Below, piece by piece: positions 19,501-28,622 of a DNA stretch of 37,681 nt. The position numbers and the translations under genes were made by a program. Origin of the DNA: Lachnospiraceae bacterium (GTDB lineage Bacteria; Bacillota; Clostridia; Lachnospirales; Lachnospiraceae); NCBI GenBank assembly GCA_017443065.1, contig JAFSPF010000023.1:1-37681 (forward strand). Reading direction: 5' to 3'. Position 1 is the stretch's first letter, and every line of letters starts with the position of its first letter. The notes under the pieces were generated by a model. The model was given only the letters and a program-made list of their open reading frames with translations. It was not told the DNA's origin and ran no database searches.

Positions 19501-20693
19501 ATGTAGGCGGACATGTCACCCGCGGCATAGCTGTCCACAATGGCCCGGATGCGCTCCACCGGATTGAGCAGGTCGGAGAGGGAGGCATCGTGGTTTAAGG
19601 TATCGATGATGTATGCGATATACTTGCTCATGTCACAGCTGATGTACCATTCCCGGGACAGCAGGTTTTCGGACTGATAGATCAGGTTGGTGGTGAGGAT
19701 CCGGTCAAAGAGCCCCGCCTCGTAGGCCTTATCGATGGTTTCCAGTCCGTGCGTGAACAGACCGAAGGTCGAGAAGATGAAAATCTTTCCGGCCTTTCTT
19801 TTTTTGAGCTGCTCCGCCACATCGATGAGCGCCTCGCCGGAGGAGATCATGTCGTCAATGATGATCATCGTTTTTCCTTCGACGCTTGTGCCGAGAAATT
19901 CGTGCGCCACGATCGGATTGCGGCCGTTCACGACCTGCGTGTAGTCACGGCGCTTGTAGAACATGCCGACATCGAGAGACAGCACACCCGCCAGATACAC
20001 GGCGCGGCCCATACCGCCCTCATCCGGACTGATGACCATCATGTGATCGGAATCAATGGTGAGCCCTTCGACATTCAGCAGCAGTCCCTTGATGAACTGA
20101 TAGGTGGTGCGGATGGTTTCGAAGCCGTGCAGCGGAATGGCATTCTGCACGCGCGGGTCATGCGCCTCAAAGGTGATGATGTTGTCCACGCCCATTCCGA
20201 CGAGCTCCTGCAAGGCGATCGCGCAGTCTAAGGATTCACGCCCGCTGCGCTTATGCTGTCTGCTTTCGTAAAGGTAAGGCATAATGACCGTGATGCGCCT
20301 GGCCTTTCCGCCGACGGCGGAGATGATGCGCTTCAAATCCTGGAAATGATCATCCGGCGACATCCGGTTCTGCTTGCCGAAGAGAGAGTAGGTTTCGGAA
20401 AAATTCAGCACATCCACGAGCAGATAGACATCATCGCCGCGGACGGATTCGTTGATGACGCCCTTGCCTTCGCCGGAGCCGAAGCGCGGCATGTCGGCGC
20501 TGAGCAGGTAGGAGGCGCGCTCATAGCCGGTAAAGGCAAGCGATCCCTTGTGCTCATTCTCACGCTCCGCGCGCCATTTGACAAGGTAATGATCCACACG
20601 CTCGGCGAGCGGGACGCAGCCGCGCATGGGGATGATTCCGAGGGTCCCGACGGGGATGGTGCTTAAGTCTCTTTTCTCTTCTCTTCTGGGCAT
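19497..20693 (-). CDS. prs: Ribose-phosphate pyrophosphokinase, long form
   Basis: A 398-residue PRPP synthetase-like protein, longer than the usual 310-320. PRS features are recognisable: MPYLYESRQHKRSGRESLDCAIALQ corresponds in pieces to the catalytic flexible loop region, TFEAHDPRVQNAIP to the ATP-binding HD motif, and a paired PRTase fold follows. The PRPP loop reads IIIDDMISSGEALID (DD at 280-281), where classical enzymes have DDxxDTxGT: the second Asp-Thr is replaced by Ser-Ser and the second Gly-Thr by Glu-Ala. The N-terminal 50 residues and C-terminal 60 are extra. I believe this form is typical of some Lachnospiraceae, but activity should not be assumed. AAGGAA lies 7 bases before the ATG. 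It follows the DnaI-like gene by 32 bases, the last of the dnaD-dnaI-prs run. Confidence 0.82.
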   Translation of the reverse strand: MPRREEKRDLSTIPVGTLGIIPMRGCVPLAERVDHYLVKWRAERENEHKGSLAFTGYERASYLLSADMPRFGSGEGKGVINESVRGDDVYLLVDVLNFSETYSLFGKQNRMSPDDHFQDLKRIISAVGGKARRITVIMPYLYESRQHKRSGRESLDCAIALQELVGMGVDNIITFEAHDPRVQNAIPLHGFETIRTTYQFIKGLLLNVEGLTIDSDHMMVISPDEGGMGRAVYLAGVLSLDVGMFYKRRDYTQVVNGRNPIVAHEFLGTSVEGKTMIIIDDMISSGEALIDVAEQLKKRKAGKIFIFSTFGLFTHGLETIDKAYEAGLFDRILTTNLIYQSENLLSREWYISCDMSKYIAYIIDTLNHDASLSDLLNPVERIRAIVDSYAAGDMSAYI

Positions 20694-20725
20694 GCTGTGT
20701 TTCCTTTCGTATCAGAAATGTCCTC

Positions 20726-21691
20726 TCAGGCGGTCGCCTTTGCAAGCCGGATGTCACGGCCCGTCAGTTCGCACAGGGTAAAGTCGTGCATCAGCCTGGA
20801 AAAAATCCGGTCGGAGTATCTGGCGCGCATCTCATCAAAATCCAGATTGGTGGAGATGATGGTGGATTTGCGTGCAAGATGACGTTCGTTAATGATATGA
20901 AACAACTGCGTCGACACAAAGGCATTGGGCAGCTCCGTGCCGAGGTCGTCAATGACGAGCAGATCACACGCGGCAAGATCCTTTTCAAAATCCCGGCGCA
21001 GCTCCTGTGCCCCTTGGCCGAAGGTGACATCGGACAGCTGCGAAAACAGCGTGACGGAGGAAAAGTACAGTACGCTGTGCCCCGCGTTCAGCACCTCCGT
21101 CGCCGTCGCGACGGACAAAAAGGATTTTCCGCTGCCGACGGGACCGAAAAACAGCAGGGAGCCGGCGGGGTGGTCTGCGCGGAACGCATCCAGCAGCTCC
21201 TGACAGCGTGCGAGCGCGCCGTGAAAACGCCGCAGGTCTTCTCCCTTGTAAAAATCCTCGCGCATCAGGGAGAAGTTATTCTCCTGTGAAAGCGCGCGGA
21301 GATGCGACTGTTCATACAAAAGATCGCGGATTTTTTCGCGGAGACAGGTGCAGCGTTCGCCGTTTGCAAAACCGGTATCACCGCAGAGCGGGCAGGTGAA
21401 CTGCGGCTGCAGGTAATCAGCCGGATAGCCCTGGTCCTCAAGAAGCTGTTTTTGTTTGCTGCGGATTTCGAGAATGCGCCGGTCCAGACGTTCTTTGGCG
21501 GATTTGTCACCGTTCAGATAGGAACGGCTCATTTCACCGGCAAGCTCCGGGATCTGTTGTTCCAGTGATGCGTAGGCGGGAATCCTTGCGGCGATCTCCA
21601 CTTCCCTTGCTTCCGTTTCCATGCGGTGCGTCCGTCGGACCCTTGCATACTCCATCATGATCTGATCATATTGTGCGTTGCTCAAGGCCAT
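20726..21691 (-). CDS. DnaI/DnaC-like ATP-binding helicase loader
   Basis: A 321-residue AAA+ ATPase of the IstB/DnaC/DnaI group. The N-terminal half has a four-cysteine zinc motif (CPLCGDTGFANGERCTC), as in DnaI-like loaders. The AAA+ part shows Walker A FGPVGSGKS, Walker B LLVIDDLGTEL, sensor ISTNLDFDEMRARYSDRI in parts and an Arg finger near the SRLMHDF end. It should load the replicative helicase DnaB together with the upstream DnaD-like protein. IS21 IstB is unlikely, because no transposase lies nearby and the zinc domain points to DnaI. CAGGAG lies 6 bases before the ATG. The gap to the DnaD gene is 17 bases. Confidence 0.9.
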   Translation of the reverse strand: MALSNAQYDQIMMEYARVRRTHRMETEAREVEIAARIPAYASLEQQIPELAGEMSRSYLNGDKSAKERLDRRILEIRSKQKQLLEDQGYPADYLQPQFTCPLCGDTGFANGERCTCLREKIRDLLYEQSHLRALSQENNFSLMREDFYKGEDLRRFHGALARCQELLDAFRADHPAGSLLFFGPVGSGKSFLSVATATEVLNAGHSVLYFSSVTLFSQLSDVTFGQGAQELRRDFEKDLAACDLLVIDDLGTELPNAFVSTQLFHIINERHLARKSTIISTNLDFDEMRARYSDRIFSRLMHDFTLCELTGRDIRLAKATA

Positions 21692-21708
21692 ACGACGCTC
21701 CTGCCCCT

Positions 21709-22782
21709 TTACTTATTGCTGACCAGCTTTTCCTTGATGGCCTGGAAATCATATTCCTGCGCCTGGAAGCGGTTGAAACGGTTCCTGGTATCCATTCCGG
21801 CAGTTTTTGATTCTTCCTTGCGAAGATGTTGCCTTGCGTTCTTTCTGGCGTTTTCGTGCTCCAGCGTCTCACGCTCCACGTCCGCCGCCGTACGGATTCC
21901 CTTCGCCTTCCAGTTGCGCAGGATCCCGTCCGTGTATTCAAAGCGGTGGGACTGGGTTCCCGCCACCGCCTTGCGGCAGGCAATCAGAATCACCTCCGCG
22001 GTGAAACCGTACTCCTTCATCCACCGCTTCACATAGTCCGCCTCAAAGGAGGTCGGCGCGGTCTGTAAGCCCAGTGCGCGCATCACGTCATAAACTTCCT
22101 TCCCGTAACGTGTGCTGCGCTTCGTGCGCACGTCATCCGGTGTCCGCACACCCTCCGCGTGCCACGCGAGAGCCGTCTTTTCCATATAAGAGGCATAGCG
22201 CCCCCTGGCGTTTTCCGCGGTGTACTGCAGAAGCACATCCAGAAGGTCCGCCGAAAAGCCCAGATCCTCATAGAGATAGAGAATGGTCTGCATCTCCGTG
22301 TTGCTCAAAACCCGGTTGAAGTATTTTTCCGCCGCAAAGAGAATCATGGACAGGGACTCATCCGCGGCAAAGCGGCGCTGCTCCAGCGGCGTGTACTGCC
22401 GCTTGGGCGGCACGGTATATTCGCTTTCTTCTGCCGCGGTGACAGGCGTCTCTGACGGAGTTTCCGCCGCCTCGGGTACGGTATCGCTGATATCCTCCAG
22501 ACAGATCTGTGTCAGCCGTTTGCGGGAATCATATTCGAGACGGACCAGTCCCTTCTTTTCCCAGAACTGCAGGGCACGCTTCACGTCACGCTCGGTGTGA
22601 TTGAAGCGGTCCGCGATGTCCGCGACGGTGGTGCAGCTTCCTTCCTGCATCACACGCAGCAGATACAGATAGATCTTCAGCTGCGCGTCATTGGCCTCCG
22701 TCATATAGACGTCGATGAACGCGTTGGAAACACTGGTGGAACCGCTGTCGTGTTCGGTTGTGATTCGGACTTTCCCCAACAT
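21709..22782 (-). CDS. DnaD domain replication protein
   Basis: A 357-residue DnaD/DnaB-like protein. Residues about 10-90 form a winged helix (DAQLKIYLYLLRVMQEG...VADIADRFNHTERDVKRALQFWEKKGLV). A Pro/Glu-rich linker follows, then two DnaB_2/DnaD domains (about 145-220 and 240-310) with the YxxG-like YGFTAEVILIACRKAV and KNWK-type IIRNWKAKGI segment (here ILRNWKAKGI). In Firmicutes DnaD acts with DnaB and DnaI to load the helicase at origins and restart sites. I chose ATG 22782 because an earlier ATG at 22839 lies within the -10 element and would add a non-family start. GAGAGG is 13 bases upstream of the chosen start, a loose spacing. Confidence 0.87.
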   Translation of the reverse strand: MLGKVRITTEHDSGSTSVSNAFIDVYMTEANDAQLKIYLYLLRVMQEGSCTTVADIADRFNHTERDVKRALQFWEKKGLVRLEYDSRKRLTQICLEDISDTVPEAAETPSETPVTAAEESEYTVPPKRQYTPLEQRRFAADESLSMILFAAEKYFNRVLSNTEMQTILYLYEDLGFSADLLDVLLQYTAENARGRYASYMEKTALAWHAEGVRTPDDVRTKRSTRYGKEVYDVMRALGLQTAPTSFEADYVKRWMKEYGFTAEVILIACRKAVAGTQSHRFEYTDGILRNWKAKGIRTAADVERETLEHENARKNARQHLRKEESKTAGMDTRNRFNRFQAQEYDFQAIKEKLVSNK

Positions 22783-22837
22783 GAAATCTATGTGACCTCT
22801 CGGATCGGAATCGCGGCATTTTTGTCGCGTGTTCCAC

Positions 22838-22846
22838 ATTGTAGCA
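22838..22846 (-). promoter_or_regulatory. Extended -10 promoter of the dnaD-dnaI-prs operon
   Basis: Minus-strand TG-C-TACAAT (22846-22838). The -35 position holds TTCCTT, a poor match, so the extended -10 likely carries it. The start site would fall near 22831, about 50 bases before ATG 22782. Confidence 0.5.
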
Positions 22847-22925
22847 CAGCTTATCCGGAAAAGGAATGATGCAAATCGACGGATTTTTTTTTACCGGCAG
22901 GACGGAATGATTTTGTCAAATGAAA

Positions 22926-23070
22926 GTGGAAACGGTGGATACGGTGGAAAACTTTCCGCTGTGCCGTGAAACCTGCGGACGGCTTGCCTTCCGGCGCGGA
23001 TGTTTCACGCGCTTTTCCACCGCCGCCGCGCCGGTCCTCCGGAGGGAAAACGGTGGAAGAGGTGGAAAAA
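22926..23070. repeat. Cluster of 9-base GTGGAAACG-type repeats resembling DnaA boxes
   Basis: Three adjoining units, GTGGAAACG, GTGGATACG and GTGGAAAAC, lie at 22926-22952, and two more, GTGGAAGAG and GTGGAAAAA, at 23053-23070. Read on the other strand they give TTTTCCACC twice (22943-22951, 23061-23069), with a third TTTTCCACC on the plus strand at 23013-23021. TTTTCCACC fits the DnaA box TTWTNCACA at 8 of 9 positions. The region is the murC-dnaD intergenic space and holds no gene that I can see. Confidence 0.5.
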
Positions 23071-23075
23071 ACACG

Positions 23076-24482
23076 TCAGGAAAGCAGTTCTTCGCCGATT
23101 TTCGTGACGTCTCCTGCCCCCATGGTTATCAACAGGTCATCTTTGTGACAATTTTCGGCAAGAAAGTGCTTGACATTTTCGAATGTATCAAGCAAGGTGC
23201 ATTCCCCGCCCATGCTGCGGATTTCCTCACAGAGATCCGCGCTGGACACGCCGTAAACATCCTGTTCCCTTGCGGCGTAGATCGGCAACAGCACAACGTG
23301 GTCCGCGTGCTTTAAGGCCTTGGCAAAGGCGTGCAGGAAGACCTTGGTGCGCGTGTAGGTGTGCGGCTGGAAGACACACCAGACGGTGTTGTGCGGCGTG
23401 CGTTCCGCCGCGCGCAGCGTCGCCGCGATCTCCGTCGGATGATGCGCGTAATCATCGACAATCGTCACGCCCTGCCAGACGCCCTTCACCTCAAAGCGGC
23501 GGTGCGCGCCCTGAAAGCGCTCCAGTCCTTTGACAACGGTCTGCGCGTCAACGCCGGCCTTCCGTGCGAGCGCGAAGGCCGCGAGCGCGTTTAAGACATT
23601 GTGATGTCCGGGGACGCGCAGCCGGACGGGAAGCGCCGTGCCGGCATCGCTTTTTGCGTGCAGCACAAAGGCGGCGTTGCCTTTTTCGTCATATGTGATA
23701 TCCGTCGCGCGGACATCGTCCGTTTCCTTTTCGCCGAAGGTGAGAATCTCGCAGGACAGGTCCTTGGTCAGGCGGCCGAAGACATCGATATCGGAGCCGA
23801 TCACGAGCGTCCCGTCTGCGGGCAGAAGCTTTGCAAAGTGATGGAAGGAATCATAGATCTCATCCAGGTTTTTGAAGAAGTCCATGTGATCCGCTTCCAC
23901 ATTGAGGATGCAGGCATACTTCGGATAGAAGGAATGAAAGCTGTTCGTGTACTCGCAGGCCTCCGTCACGAGATAGGGACTTTTTCCGATGCGCGTGTTG
24001 GAGCCGATGCCGGCATAGACACCGCCGATCAGAAGCGTCGGGTCCAGCTCCGCCGTCATAAAGATCTCCGAAAGCATGGAGGTGGTCGTCGTCTTGCCGT
24101 GCGTGCCGGACACCGCGATGGGCGTGTCGTAGGTTTTCATCAGCTGCCCGAGCAGCTCCGCACGGGAGAGCATGGGGATGTTCTGCGCCACGGCTGCGGC
24201 ATATTCCGGATTGTCCGGATGCACCGCCGCGGTATAGACAATGAGGTCAATCGGCACGGCGCTCCCCGTGATGTTTTCCTCCTTCTGCCCGTACCGCACC
24301 TGTATGCCCTGTTGCTCCAGCATTTCCGTCATCTCGGAGGGCGCGCGGTCGGAACCGGACACGGTGAACCCGCGGTCCTTCAGAATGTGCGCCAGTCCCG
24401 ACATGGACACGCCGCCGATGCCGATGAAGTACACATGGCAGGGTGCCCCGAAATCTATCTCAAAGGTCTTTTTTTGCTCCAA
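23076..24482 (-). CDS. murC: UDP-N-acetylmuramate--L-alanine ligase
   Basis: A 468-residue Mur ligase that adds L-alanine to UDP-MurNAc with ATP, the first peptide step of peptidoglycan synthesis. Visible motifs: the N-terminal Rossmann YFIGIGGVSMSGLAHIL, the P-loop SGTHGKTTTTSM, EACEYTNSFHSFYP (in parts EACEY), and HPTEIAATLRAA, with a closing ITMGAGDV. I chose the TTG at 24482-24480 because it sits 8 bases after GGAGG and gives the family length. The ATG starts further upstream would lie in the promoter/leader and add residues with no family resemblance. A promoter-like element is at 24516-24524. The gene is divergent from glgC and is followed by the repeat-rich gap before dnaD. Confidence 0.96.
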   Translation of the reverse strand: MEQKKTFEIDFGAPCHVYFIGIGGVSMSGLAHILKDRGFTVSGSDRAPSEMTEMLEQQGIQVRYGQKEENITGSAVPIDLIVYTAAVHPDNPEYAAAVAQNIPMLSRAELLGQLMKTYDTPIAVSGTHGKTTTTSMLSEIFMTAELDPTLLIGGVYAGIGSNTRIGKSPYLVTEACEYTNSFHSFYPKYACILNVEADHMDFFKNLDEIYDSFHHFAKLLPADGTLVIGSDIDVFGRLTKDLSCEILTFGEKETDDVRATDITYDEKGNAAFVLHAKSDAGTALPVRLRVPGHHNVLNALAAFALARKAGVDAQTVVKGLERFQGAHRRFEVKGVWQGVTIVDDYAHHPTEIAATLRAAERTPHNTVWCVFQPHTYTRTKVFLHAFAKALKHADHVVLLPIYAAREQDVYGVSSADLCEEIRSMGGECTLLDTFENVKHFLAENCHKDDLLITMGAGDVTKIGEELLS

Positions 24483-24515
24483 AATGAGTTCCTCCGTTTT
24501 TTCAAAGGTTCTATT

Positions 24516-24524
24516 AGTATAACA
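24516..24524 (-). promoter_or_regulatory. Extended -10 promoter of murC
   Basis: Minus-strand TG-T-TATACT (24524-24516) with TTTCCA at the 17-base -35 position (4 of 6). Transcription would begin near 24509 and give a leader of about 27 bases that includes GGAGG. Confidence 0.55.
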
Positions 24525-24624
24525 TATCCTTTCATGCATGGAAAATATGTCACAAAAGGCAAAAAAGTGGTAAGATAGAAGGGAATACAACGGTTTCCGC
24601 TTTTATCAAAAGGAGTGGTGCCCC

Positions 24625-25896
24625 ATGATCAAAAAAGAAATCATCGCAATGCTTCTGGCGGGCGGTCAGGGCTCGAGGCTCGGTGTCCTGACGAGCAAGA
24701 TGGCGAAGCCTGCCGTGTCCTTCGGCGGCAAGTACCGCATCATCGACTTTCCGCTGTCGAGCTGTATCAACTCCGGCATCGATACCGTCGGCGTGCTGAC
24801 GCAGTACCGGCCGCTGAAGCTGAATACGCATATCGGCATCGGGATTCCCTGGGACTTAGACCGCAACATCGGCGGCGTCAGCATCCTTCCGCCCTATGAA
24901 AAGATGGAGCACAGCGAGTGGTACACCGGTACTGCCAACGCGATCTATCAGAACATGGAGTACATGGAGTCCTATCATCCCTCCTATGTGCTGATTCTTT
25001 CCGGCGATCATATTTACAAGATGGATTACGAATCGATGCTGCGCTTTCACAAGCAGAACAAGGCGGGCATCACGATCGCTGTCATGCCGGTGCCGATGGA
25101 GGAAGCGAAGCGCTTCGGCATCATGATCACGGATGAGAACAAAAAGATCATTGATTTTGAGGAGAAGCCGGAGCATCCGCGTTCCAACCTGGCCTCCATG
25201 GGAATCTATATCTTTGACTTCAAGATTTTGAAAGAGGCGCTGCTCGCGGGCAAGGACGTGCCGGGTCTGGATTTCGGCAAGCATGTCATTCCGTACTGCA
25301 AAAAGAATGACATCAGTCTTTACGCATACGAATTTGAGGGTTACTGGAAGGATGTCGGGACGCTGACCTCTTATTGGGAGGCGAACATGGAGCTGATCGA
25401 CATCGTTCCGGAGTTTAACCTGTATGAGGAATACTGGAAGATCTACACGAACAACGACATCCAGCCGCCGCAGTACTTCGGGAAGGAATCGGATATCGAG
25501 CGTTCCATCGTCGGCGAGGGCTGCGAGATTTACGGAAAGGTTTACAACTCCGTGATCGGCCGGGGCGTGCGGATTGATAAAGGAACGGTCGTGGATCATT
25601 CCATCATCATGAACGGCACCGTGATCGGCGAGAACTGCAAAATCGCCAAGGCCATCGTTGACGAAAACGCCACGATCGGCGATAACGTCGTTCTCGGTGA
25701 GGGAGAGGAAGCGGAAAACGAAACACGTCCGGACATTTACACCGACGGTCTGGTCACCGTCGGTGAGAACTCCGTGATTCCCCGGGACGTGACGATCGGT
25801 AAAAACGTGATGATCAACGGCCGCACGGAGTCTTCGGATTATCCCGACGGAGTCCTTTCAAGCGGCCGCACACTGGATAAGGAGGGAGTGGAATGA
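24625..25896 (+). CDS. glgC: Glucose-1-phosphate adenylyltransferase, catalytic subunit
   Basis: A 423-residue ADP-glucose pyrophosphorylase: glucose-1-phosphate + ATP gives ADP-glucose and PPi, the committed step of glycogen synthesis. N-terminal [33 protein letters not shown] is the nucleotide site. GDHIYKMDY has the catalytic Asp, and FEEKPEHP and the Gly-rich [17 protein letters not shown] are typical. The last 130 residues form a left-handed beta-helix. AAGGAG lies 9 bases before the ATG. It overlaps glgD by 4 bases (ATGA), as expected for subunits of one heterotetramer. Confidence 0.97.
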   Translation: MIKKEIIAMLLAGGQGSRLGVLTSKMAKPAVSFGGKYRIIDFPLSSCINSGIDTVGVLTQYRPLKLNTHIGIGIPWDLDRNIGGVSILPPYEKMEHSEWYTGTANAIYQNMEYMESYHPSYVLILSGDHIYKMDYESMLRFHKQNKAGITIAVMPVPMEEAKRFGIMITDENKKIIDFEEKPEHPRSNLASMGIYIFDFKILKEALLAGKDVPGLDFGKHVIPYCKKNDISLYAYEFEGYWKDVGTLTSYWEANMELIDIVPEFNLYEEYWKIYTNNDIQPPQYFGKESDIERSIVGEGCEIYGKVYNSVIGRGVRIDKGTVVDHSIIMNGTVIGENCKIAKAIVDENATIGDNVVLGEGEEAENETRPDIYTDGLVTVGENSVIPRDVTIGKNVMINGRTESSDYPDGVLSSGRTLDKEGVE

Positions 25897-27014
25897 GAGC
25901 TGTGGGTCTCATCTTGGCGGGCGGGAGCTCCAACCGCATGAAGGAGCTGTCCAGGAAGCGTGCGGTCTGTGCCATGCCGGTGGCGGGTCTCTACCGTTCC
26001 ATCGATTTTGCCCTGAGCGCGATGACCAATTCCAACATTCCGACCGTCGCGATTTTTATGCAGTACAACGCGCGTTCCCTGCAGGAGCACTTAAGCTCCT
26101 CCAAGTGGTGGAACTTCGGACGCAAGCAGGGCGGGATGTATCTCTTCACGCCGATGATCACCTCCTCCAGCGGCATGTGGTACCGCGGCACGGCGGATGC
26201 GATCGCACAGAACCTTGATTTTCTGCGCAAGTGCCATGAGCCTTACGTGATTATCGCGTCCGGCGACTGCGTGTATAAGATGGATTTTCATGACGTGCTG
26301 AATTATCATATCGAAAAGCAGGCGGACATCACCGTGGTCTGCAAGGATCTGGCCACGGAGGATCCCGCGGAGCGCTTCGGCACGATCCGGATGGATGCCG
26401 GGGGCAGGATCGAGGAGTTCGAGGAAAAGCCCGTGGTGGCGGAATCGCATACGGTATCCTGCGGTATCTATGTGCTGCGCAGAAGGCTTTTGATTGAACT
26501 GATCGAGACCGCACAGGAGGAGGAACGCCATGATTTCACGCGTGATATCCTGGTGCGTTACCGTCATGTAAAAAAGATTTACGGCTTCAAGACAAAAGAG
26601 TACTGGTCCAATATCGCCTCCGTGGAGGATTACTACAAGACCAACATGGATTTCTTAAAGCCGGAGGTACAGCAGTATTTCTTCCGCGATTATCCGCCGA
26701 TCTACACCAAGGTCACCGACCAGCCGCCGGCCAAATACAACACCGGCGTCCTGGTGCAGAACTCCCTTGTGTCCTCCGGCTGTATCATCAACGGCACGGT
26801 GGAGGATTCGCTGATCTTCAAGGAGTCTTATATCGGCAACGGCTGCTATATCAAAAACAGTATTATTCTGAATGACGTTCATATCGGTGACGGCTGCACA
26901 ATCGAAAACTGCATTGTGGAAAGTCACGGGATGATTAAGGCGGGAAGCGTTTACAAGGGCGAAGGCGCACCGCGCATTGTGATCGAGGAAAGCGGGAGGA
27001 TCGACGCGGCATGA
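25893..27014 (+). CDS. glgD: Glucose-1-phosphate adenylyltransferase, GlgD regulatory subunit
   Basis: A 373-residue GlgD. It shares the GlgC fold ([34 protein letters not shown] in parts), but the catalytic features are altered as usual for GlgD: the nucleotide loop has GGSSNRM, the Lys/Arg pattern differs, and the GDH motif becomes [10 protein letters not shown]. In Firmicutes GlgD partners GlgC and raises its activity rather than acting alone. GGAGG precedes the ATG, which overlaps the glgC stop. Its own stop overlaps the metF ATG (27011-27014), an unusual link from glycogen to one-carbon metabolism. Confidence 0.95.
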   Translation: MRAVGLILAGGSSNRMKELSRKRAVCAMPVAGLYRSIDFALSAMTNSNIPTVAIFMQYNARSLQEHLSSSKWWNFGRKQGGMYLFTPMITSSSGMWYRGTADAIAQNLDFLRKCHEPYVIIASGDCVYKMDFHDVLNYHIEKQADITVVCKDLATEDPAERFGTIRMDAGGRIEEFEEKPVVAESHTVSCGIYVLRRRLLIELIETAQEEERHDFTRDILVRYRHVKKIYGFKTKEYWSNIASVEDYYKTNMDFLKPEVQQYFFRDYPPIYTKVTDQPPAKYNTGVLVQNSLVSSGCIINGTVEDSLIFKESYIGNGCYIKNSIILNDVHIGDGCTIENCIVESHGMIKAGSVYKGEGAPRIVIEESGRIDAA

Positions 27015-27871
27015 CGATCAAAGAAGTCCTTCAACAAAAGCGTCCGACCTTGTCCTTTGAAGTCTTTCCGCCCAAAAAGGAAAGTGCCTTTGAGGCAGTG
27101 CAGGCATCTGCGCTGGAGATTGCGCGTCTGCAGCCGGATTTTATGAGCGTGACCTACGGCGCGGGCGGCGGCACGAGCCGCTATACGGCGGAGATCGCTT
27201 CCCTGATTCAAAAGGAGACCGGGACGCCCGCGATCGCGCACTTAACCTGCGTGACGAGCAAACGCGAGAAGGTGCGCAGTGTCCTGGAGGAGATCTGTGC
27301 GCACGGCATCGAAAACGTGCTCGCGCTGCGCGGCGACATCCCGGAGGACGGGCATACGGAATCCGATTACCGCTACGCCGCGGAGCTGATCGAAGAGATC
27401 CGGACCCATGCGCCCTCGCTTTGCATCGGCGCGGCCTGCTATCCGGAGGGGCATGTGGAGAGCGCCTCCCAGCGGGAGGATTTGAAGCATCTCAAAAACA
27501 AAATCGACAAAGGCGTGGACTTCATCACCACGCAGATGTTTTTCGACAACAACCGCTTCTTTCATTTTCTTTACCGTCTGCGCGACATGGGCGTGACGAC
27601 GCCGGTGCTCGCGGGGATCATGCCGATCACAAACGCCGCGCAGATCAAACGTGCGCAGGCGATGTCGGGCGCAGCGCTTCCCAGACAGTTCACGACGCTC
27701 CTGGACCGCTACGCGGACAATCCGGCCGCCATGGAGCAGGCCGGCATCCTCTATGCCGCGGGACAGATCATCGACCTGATCGCGAATCATGTGAACGGCG
27801 TGCACATTTACACGATGAACAAACCGCAGGTCGCGAAGAAGCTGCAGGACGAGGTGCGCGTATTGCTGTAA
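27011..27871 (+). CDS. metF: 5,10-methylenetetrahydrofolate reductase
   Basis: A 286-residue FAD-containing MTHFR that reduces methylene-THF to methyl-THF, the methyl donor for MetH two genes downstream. Motifs: LSFEVFPPKKE near the start, MSVTYGAGGGTSRYT, HLTCVTSKREKV, NVLALRGD, and DFITTQMFFDN with AGIMPIT later. Length fits bacterial MetF. GGGAGG lies 11 bases before the ATG inside the glgD end. The 4-base overlap with glgD implies a common transcript from glgC. A terminator-like hairpin after it (27897-27921) may lower read-through into the methionine synthase genes. Confidence 0.96.
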   Translation: MTIKEVLQQKRPTLSFEVFPPKKESAFEAVQASALEIARLQPDFMSVTYGAGGGTSRYTAEIASLIQKETGTPAIAHLTCVTSKREKVRSVLEEICAHGIENVLALRGDIPEDGHTESDYRYAAELIEEIRTHAPSLCIGAACYPEGHVESASQREDLKHLKNKIDKGVDFITTQMFFDNNRFFHFLYRLRDMGVTTPVLAGIMPITNAAQIKRAQAMSGAALPRQFTTLLDRYADNPAAMEQAGILYAAGQIIDLIANHVNGVHIYTMNKPQVAKKLQDEVRVLL

Positions 27872-27896
27872 GCGGGACGCGGATCCGGAGATGAGG

Positions 27897-27921
27897 GCAC
27901 CGTGCGCACATGGTGCTTTTT
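27897..27921 (+). terminator. Terminator or attenuator between metF and the MetH activation gene
   Basis: GCACCGTG (27897-27904) pairs with CATGGTGC (27909-27916; one G-U) around a CGCA tetraloop and is followed by five T. It lies between genes of one pathway on the same strand, so it may act as a partial terminator setting expression ratios. Confidence 0.65.
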
Positions 27922-27941
27922 CATATTTGACGGGAAATAAT

Positions 27942-28556
27942 ATGGCAATGGATTTGAACCGGGTGAACCGGAATGAAATCTTACATTACCTCGGCATGCA
28001 CGGGGCTGCGCCGGATGAGCGCACCGCGGCGCTGATCGAAGAATGCCTGTCGGAGCTGAACGCGAAGGTTGCACCGAAGCACGTCTTCCGCACCTTCCCT
28101 TTGCACGTGAGCCTTCCGGAGGAAGATGAGGCACCGCTTCTCGACCTTGGCTGCTTCACTGTTCGCAGCCGTGACCTTGCCCGCAATCTCAAGGGATGCC
28201 ATGAGGTGTTGCTCTTTGCGGCAACGATCGGAGAAGGCGCGGACTTTTTAATCCGGCGCTACGAAAAAACGCAGATGAGCCGCGCGGTGATTTTGCAGGC
28301 CGCGGCGGCGGCGATGATTGAGGCGTATTGTAATGAAATCAACGATGCCTGGAAGGAGGAATACGCCGCAAAGGGCTGTGCGCTGCATCCGCGTTATTCC
28401 TGCGGCTACGGTGACTTTGCGCTGGAATACCAGAAAGAGTTCATGCGCGTGCTGGAAATGGAAAAGCGTCTCGGCATCCGCCTGACGGACGGACTTCTCA
28501 TGGTGCCGACCAAATCCGTCACGGCGGTGATCGGGATTGCGGGAGAGGAAATGTAA
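27942..28556 (+). CDS. Methionine synthase activation (MetH reactivation domain) protein
   Basis: A 204-residue stand-alone protein of the vitamin B12-dependent methionine synthase activation domain type. The N-terminal MDLNRVNRNEILHYLGMHG, ATIGEGADFLIRRYEK and PRYSCGYGDFALEYQKEF with VPTKSVTAVIGI match that group, which binds SAM to re-methylate inactive cob(II)alamin. In E. coli this is the C-terminal part of MetH; here it is a separate gene just before metH, which lacks it. I chose ATG 27942 since family proteins start close to DLNRxEVLRYLG; an ATG at 27891 would overlap the terminator hairpin. The ribosome site is weak (GGGAA). Confidence 0.88.
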   Translation: MAMDLNRVNRNEILHYLGMHGAAPDERTAALIEECLSELNAKVAPKHVFRTFPLHVSLPEEDEAPLLDLGCFTVRSRDLARNLKGCHEVLLFAATIGEGADFLIRRYEKTQMSRAVILQAAAAAMIEAYCNEINDAWKEEYAAKGCALHPRYSCGYGDFALEYQKEFMRVLEMEKRLGIRLTDGLLMVPTKSVTAVIGIAGEEM

Positions 28557-28622
28557 CACTGCTGCCCGTTCCGGAGGCGGCGGGGTCTTGCGTTGCGAAT
28601 CATCGTGGCGTATCATAGAAAC

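Noticed and set aside
20726-21691. IS21 helper ATPase (IstB)
   Set aside because: No IstA transposase or terminal repeats are nearby, and the zinc motif and DnaD neighbour point to a DnaI-like helicase loader.
22926-23070. Chromosomal origin of replication
   Set aside because: The DnaA-like boxes are imperfect and there is no AT-rich unwinding region or dnaA/dnaN gene beside them.
23601-24578. Plus-strand open frame of 325 codons opposite murC
   Set aside because: It is opposite conserved MurC motifs, contains no domain and its composition is typical of an antisense shadow.
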